From NCBI GenBank assembly GCA_905236265.1, contig CAJOOV010000090.1, positions 1 to 7,612 of the forward strand: DNA of 7,612 bases, given 5' to 3'. Numbering within the stretch: the first letter of the stretch is position 1; every line of letters starts with the position of its first letter. Below the pieces are notes generated by a model. The model was not told the origin of the DNA. It saw nothing but the letters and a program-made list of their open reading frames with translations, and ran no database searches. This document shows positions 4,154 through 7,612 of this stretch, in pieces. A program made the translations under genes and the position numbers. The DNA comes from an uncultured Oscillospiraceae bacterium. GTDB taxonomy: Bacteria; Bacillota; Clostridia; Oscillospirales; Oscillospiraceae.

Positions 4154-6652
4154 TTATTCGTTGATGATAAAGGTTTCCGGTGCGGGCCAGTCGCCGTAGT
4201 GGGTGCCGATACCGGTGGGATTGTAGAGCGGGTACAGAGGTATGATTTTCTCAACGCCTTCCTCTGTGACCTTCTCGAAATAGTAATCTGTCAGGGTTGC
4301 GTCGTAGGTTCTTGCAGCTCTCAGCGGACCCACCTTTTTGCCTTCGCCGTCCACACTGATGGGTGCGTAGAAATAGCTGTAGGTTGCAATATCTTTGTCT
4401 ATGGAGGTGACTCTGGTGATGTCCAGCGTCTCAGGCGCTTTACCCATCGGGGGCAGGTCTTGGGTGACAGCCTCGAAGAAGTGGTTCTGCTTCATCTCTG
4501 TTGCAGCGGCATCCACGCCCGATGTTCCATCTCCCAGCACAATATTAGAAGCGCTGCCGATGAACGCACCGGCTCTCTTTGTCTCTGCAAGGGTCTCCTG
4601 CTTTCCGTCCTCTCCCGGTGCCTTGAGCGCTGCGCCAACCAGTCCGGTGCAGTAGCTTCCCTTAATGCTGCCGCCGTCTGCAGTGCCTGCAAAACCGCCT
4701 GCCACAGAGGTATCCGTATCCTCCGTTGCGTAAACGGAACAGGTGGTGTAGCTGTCCGTAATCGTGGTTTTGCCGGCTGTGCCCACCAGTCCGCCTGCGC
4801 TGCCCTTGGCCTGTACGTTATAGCGTCCCGCCCCGGCGGTCTCCGCCAGATAGGCACCGTCTACTGTGTGCCCGCCGGAGTAGCTTTCCTTGATCTCCGT
4901 TGTTTTTTCCTCTACATCTCCGGCTTTCGGAATAGGCTCCGTTTTGCCCACAAGACCGCCTGCGTCGCCGTTTGTAGACTTCACATACACGCTGGCACAG
5001 CAGTCCTGAATCAGACCGCCCTTCATTACGCCAACCAGTCCGCCGGTGCTGCCGGTGCCGGTAATCTCAAGGGCGCTGTCATCGCTCAGGGTGTTGTACA
5101 CACGCACATTTTGCAGCGTGCAGTTCTCCAGCGTGCCGAAGATGCCTGCCGCACCGTCGTAGTTCACGCTCACATTCTGGATTGCGTAGGTTTTTGTGTC
5201 ATAGCTGCCGGTATAGATGGAATCCTTCTGCATATTCACCGGCATATAGTAACCCGGCTGCTCCGCAAGATAGCTGCCCTCATGCTCAGGGTCGTTGTGG
5301 AGAATCTGGACAGTGTAATTCGGGTCAACCTGATTATCCTCTCCGGTGGCATAGGCCTTTGCGATATTCGCCTTGAAGGACTCCCAGTCCATATCCGCAG
5401 CCTGTGACGCCTTGAAGACTTTCCCCACACCGTAGGGGTTCTCAAAGCCGGAAATAGCGGGATCCATGTTCTCCAAATGCCGGAAGTTGGCAATCTTTGC
5501 ATCTGCACTGGAGATTGCCTCCGGTGTGCCGCCGTAGGTCATATCGGCAAACAGGCTGTTGGTTTTCACGCCGCTGCTGTAGCCCACGTTGGTCAGCTCT
5601 TCCGTGTTGTCCGAAATCGCCTGAATGGTGATGTTCTCGCCGGGAATCATGGCCTTCCCGTCCTCGGAGAGGGTCAGGCCGATGCCGGACATAATGTCCC
5701 GGAAGTGGTTGCTCACGCCCTCTGTGATCGTCCACTCTGCCGCCCCCGCAGCCTTTGTCTTCGGTGCGGTCACGTCGTCCAGCAGCACAGAGAACTGGCC
5801 GTCGCCGTCATTGGTCACGTTGCGGTTCGTGTCCACGACTGTGCCTTTGTTAATCAGCACGAAGGTATACTTTGCACCGCTGGTCTCGCCGGTGATGACC
5901 AGCTTCAGGTTTGCATTTGCATTGCCCGTGTTGGGATTTTTCACATTGACCACCAGACGATCCCCATTGACCACTTCAATGGTGGGGTCGCCCAGCTTCG
6001 CTCCCATAGCCAGCGCATCGGGAGAGGACTCTCCATACCAGCCGATTACGCCGCCGCCGCTGAGATAGTCCCGTCTGGCGCTCTTTTTGTCCACCTGATA
6101 CTCGTTCCCGTCTGCGTCCTTCTCCACCCTGTCCCTCACGTTCAGAATCTCCGTATAATCATCCTGATCGAAGGAATAGCGATAGCTTCCGGATCTCGTG
6201 GCGTAGAACACATCCAGCACTCTCGCCCCGGAGGGTATTCTGTTTTCAGGGGGAATCTCATAGCGGATGATGTAGTTGCCTCCGCTGCGCACCGTCTCAT
6301 CAATGGACGCATAGGGCAGCATCAGATCCAGCACCACGCTCGTGCTGTCTCCGGGCTCCACTGCGCCCTCTCCGTCTCCCACGACATAGTAGTAAACAGA
6401 GTTGTCCGCAGCACTCGGATCCTCCGGGATACCCTTGTTACCGCATCCGGCCAGCAGCCCCTGGCTGTCTGCCATGGTCAGATGGTTCTGTGCTGCAACG
6501 TAGATTTCCTTTGCAATGCCGTCCATTTCCAACTGATGGAGATTTCTGGCATGACCGGTAAGCCCCACAAAGGCAAAGCCTGACAGTATGGCAATAATGC
6601 CCACAGCAACCAGCGTCTCCGCCAACGTGAAACCTTTTCTGTTCCGACTCAT
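4154..6652 (-). CDS. Giant type IV prepilin-like protein with GLUG-repeat ectodomain
   Basis: This is an 832-aa surface protein. The N-terminus is a class III prepilin leader: MSRNRKG, cleavage after Gly7, mature protein starting FTLAETL with Glu5 (Glu12), then a hydrophobic helix to about residue 30. Pilin subunits normally have 100-250 residues; here the helix continues into about 800 residues of ectodomain. Residues about 60-200 hold a pilin-like mixed segment. Residues about 200-350 are beta-rich and unassigned. An NFRHLENMDP segment lies near 388 and a DMDW segment near 420. From about 500 to 700 there are recurring GLUG-type units (AGIFG near 500, GGLVG near 536, 564 and 620, GGFAG near 651, GAFIG near 694), a motif known from surface proteins and M26 IgA proteases. 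No LPXTG or C-terminal anchor is seen. The start is fixed because an in-frame stop lies four codons upstream. AAAGGAG (6666-6672) is 13 bases before the ATG, a long spacing. It is the last of three co-directional prepilin genes, 31 bases after the previous one. An adhesin or pilus-tip role is inference. Confidence 0.88.
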   Translation of the reverse strand: MSRNRKGFTLAETLVAVGIIAILSGFAFVGLTGHARNLHQLEMDGIAKEIYVAAQNHLTMADSQGLLAGCGNKGIPEDPSAADNSVYYYVVGDGEGAVEPGDSTSVVLDLMLPYASIDETVRSGGNYIIRYEIPPENRIPSGARVLDVFYATRSGSYRYSFDQDDYTEILNVRDRVEKDADGNEYQVDKKSARRDYLSGGGVIGWYGESSPDALAMGAKLGDPTIEVVNGDRLVVNVKNPNTGNANANLKLVITGETSGAKYTFVLINKGTVVDTNRNVTNDGDGQFSVLLDDVTAPKTKAAGAAEWTITEGVSNHFRDIMSGIGLTLSEDGKAMIPGENITIQAISDNTEELTNVGYSSGVKTNSLFADMTYGGTPEAISSADAKIANFRHLENMDPAISGFENPYGVGKVFKASQAADMDWESFKANIAKAYATGEDNQVDPNYTVQILHNDPEHEGSYLAEQPGYYMPVNMQKDSIYTGSYDTKTYAIQNVSVNYDGAAGIFGTLENCTLQNVRVYNTLSDDSALEITGTGSTGGLVGVMKGGLIQDCCASVYVKSTNGDAGGLVGKTEPIPKAGDVEEKTTEIKESYSGGHTVDGAYLAETAGAGRYNVQAKGSAGGLVGTAGKTTITDSYTTCSVYATEDTDTSVAGGFAGTADGGSIKGSYCTGLVGAALKAPGEDGKQETLAETKRAGAFIGSASNIVLGDGTSGVDAAATEMKQNHFFEAVTQDLPPMGKAPETLDITRVTSIDKDIATYSYFYAPISVDGEGKKVGPLRAARTYDATLTDYYFEKVTEEGVEKIIPLYPLYNPTGIGTHYGDWPAPETFIINE

Positions 6653-6683
6653 ATTCTCACTTCATCTCCTTTCCATCATCGGC

Positions 6684-7247
6684 TCATGGGTTGTCCTTTT
6701 GGGGCTGTATACTTCTGACGGAGAGCGCATCCAACTCCACAATCTTCTCCGTCTGTCCTTCCTTCATCACCATCAGGTTTTTCACTGTGATTACCTTCCT
6801 GCTGGCGTCGGCAGCAACCGTATCAAATGCGATGTGCATTTTTGCCCCGGTGCGGGGCGTTGTGACCAGAACTCTGGGTTCAGGACGCTTGTCCGCAGGG
6901 TAGGTGCTGAACTCCTGAATGTAGATATCCGTGTATCCGTCCTTCTTCGCAAGATAAATCACGCTCTGGCTTCCGGTTCTCCCGTCGATAAATGTGACGC
7001 TTTTACCGTCTCCGGACGGCGTAATGCTGTTGGCAAAGCCAAGCTGATCCCGCAGAACCGTGGTAGTGGTGGACAGCAGCGTGCGGGCGTTCGCCGTATC
7101 CACCAGACGCATAATTGCGTTGCGCGCTACAGGAATGCCGGTGGCAACGATACTGGTTGCCAGAAGCAGGACGAAGGTGCTCACCAGCAGCTCCAGCAGG
7201 GTAAAGCCCCGTTCCTCCCGCAGGCGTTTTTTCAACCGCTCTTTCAC
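6684..7247 (-). CDS. Type IV prepilin-like minor pilin (GspJ/PilW/ComGF-like position)
   Basis: This is a 187-aa prepilin. After a basic 14-residue leader (KERLKKRLREERG) the mature protein begins FTLLELLVS with Glu5 (Glu19), followed by a transmembrane/assembly helix to about residue 40. The rest is a soluble domain with beta-strand character (VTFIDGR, SVIYLAK, IYIQEF, KVITVKNLMV). The reading frame opens with TTG at 7262, but that TTG runs into the AGGAGG ribosome site itself. GTG 7247, 6 bases after that site, is therefore the chosen start. The gene lies 11 bases after the smaller prepilin gene and 31 bases before the giant one, clearly one operon. Its helix and size resemble minor pseudopilins of the J/W type, but the soluble domain is not diagnostic. 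It should be processed by a prepilin peptidase and held in the inner membrane before pilus assembly. Confidence 0.87.
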   Translation of the reverse strand: MKERLKKRLREERGFTLLELLVSTFVLLLATSIVATGIPVARNAIMRLVDTANARTLLSTTTTVLRDQLGFANSITPSGDGKSVTFIDGRTGSQSVIYLAKKDGYTDIYIQEFSTYPADKRPEPRVLVTTPRTGAKMHIAFDTVAADASRKVITVKNLMVMKEGQTEKIVELDALSVRSIQPQKDNP

Positions 7248-7253
7248 AGCTAA

Positions 7254-7259
7254 CCTCCT
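7254..7259 (-). promoter_or_regulatory. Shine-Dalgarno site fixing the GTG start of the second prepilin gene
   Basis: AGGAGG on the - strand, 6 bases before GTG 7247. It overlaps the end of the upstream prepilin gene (its TGA stop lies at 7259-7261), which suggests translational coupling. An upstream TTG at 7262 directly abuts the site and cannot be served by it. Confidence 0.8.
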
Positions 7260-7603
7260 CAAGACACTTTCTTGTAGGAAACGATATACTCGCCGTTCTG
7301 TTCATGGACATAGTACTTCACGGTGTAGTGAACAGACGCCTTTCCATCCGGCGTGATTTTGATTGCAGCACCGGACTCCACGGTAACGCCGTCTCCCGAC
7401 GCTGCATCGTCTGCTCTGGTTTCCAGAACATTGTTTCTCCTGTAGTACTGATCCATCAGTAAACTGTTGTTTTTGATGATTCTGGTGGAGGTTGCAATCA
7501 CCCCGGCCAGCATCAGAATGCCAAGGCTGGAGACCACCAGCGAGATCAGTATTTCCACCAGAGACTCACCCCGCCTGCTTCTCAGCTTGTTCAGCGCTTT
7601 CAT
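7259..7603 (-). CDS. Small type IV prepilin-like protein (GspI/PilV-like position)
   Basis: This is a 114-aa prepilin. A basic leader ending RSRRG (Gly12) precedes ESLVEILIS, so the mature protein starts with Glu at +1 instead of the usual Phe and keeps Glu at +5 (Glu17). A hydrophobic helix follows (LVVSSLGILMLAGVIA), then a short soluble domain of about 75 residues with a beta pair (KASVHYTVKYYVHEQNGEYI). ATG 7603 is chosen; only 9 bases before it are in view, so its ribosome site cannot be judged. It is the first prepilin gene visible in the operon, though more may lie beyond the window edge. Short GxSLVE-type prepilins of this kind are common among I/V-type minor pilins in Firmicutes. The exact subunit identity is inference. 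Confidence 0.85.
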   Translation of the reverse strand: MKALNKLRSRRGESLVEILISLVVSSLGILMLAGVIATSTRIIKNNSLLMDQYYRRNNVLETRADDAASGDGVTVESGAAIKITPDGKASVHYTVKYYVHEQNGEYIVSYKKVS

Positions 7604-7612
7604 CTCAATGCC

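Noticed and set aside
4199..6583. Long + strand open frames (4199-5407 and 5477-6583) opposite the giant prepilin gene
   Set aside because: Their translations are Cys/His/Val-rich with no domain, and they mirror the codon bias of the real gene.

Overview
The window looks like chromosomal DNA of a moderately GC-rich Gram-positive gut-type anaerobe, probably a Clostridia member of the Oscillospiraceae/Ruminococcaceae type. This is inference from Shine-Dalgarno sites close to AGGAGG, the gene families, the base composition and the hairpin-rich intergenic DNA; no species marker is present. I see no tRNA, rRNA, CRISPR array, insertion sequence or phage gene.

Left half, + strand (about 1-3860): a small sugar-utilisation cassette. 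It begins with a 243-base leader that holds two abutting hairpins at the left edge, a short palindrome, and a CcpA/LacI-type operator-like site. Three co-directional genes follow: a cytoplasmic GH32 beta-fructofuranosidase (sucrose or sucrose-6-phosphate hydrolase type), an AraC-family regulator with a cupin sensor whose start overlaps the GH32 end, and a LacI-family repressor 61 bases further on. No transporter or fructokinase is in view, so the substrate cannot be fixed from context. The obvious reading is a fructoside hydrolase under two local transcription factors.

Centre (3861-4153): a 293-base space between convergent genes that is almost entirely inverted repeats, six hairpins in a row. 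None has a classical long U-tract; the first and last are the best terminator candidates for the two converging units.

Right half, - strand (7612 down to 4154): three consecutive type IV pilin-like (pseudopilin) genes. In transcription order they are a 114-aa prepilin with Glu at +1, a 187-aa prepilin with a GTG start that the Shine-Dalgarno site fixes, and an 832-aa prepilin. The last carries a normal class III leader and Glu5, then a very large beta-rich ectodomain ending in a run of GLUG-type repeats. The layout (two small minor pilins, then a giant one) resembles the I-J-K order of minor pseudopilins and suggests that the large protein is a surface or tip adhesin carried by a pilus. It is the most unusual feature here. 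The assembly genes (ATPase, platform, prepilin peptidase) would lie outside the window.
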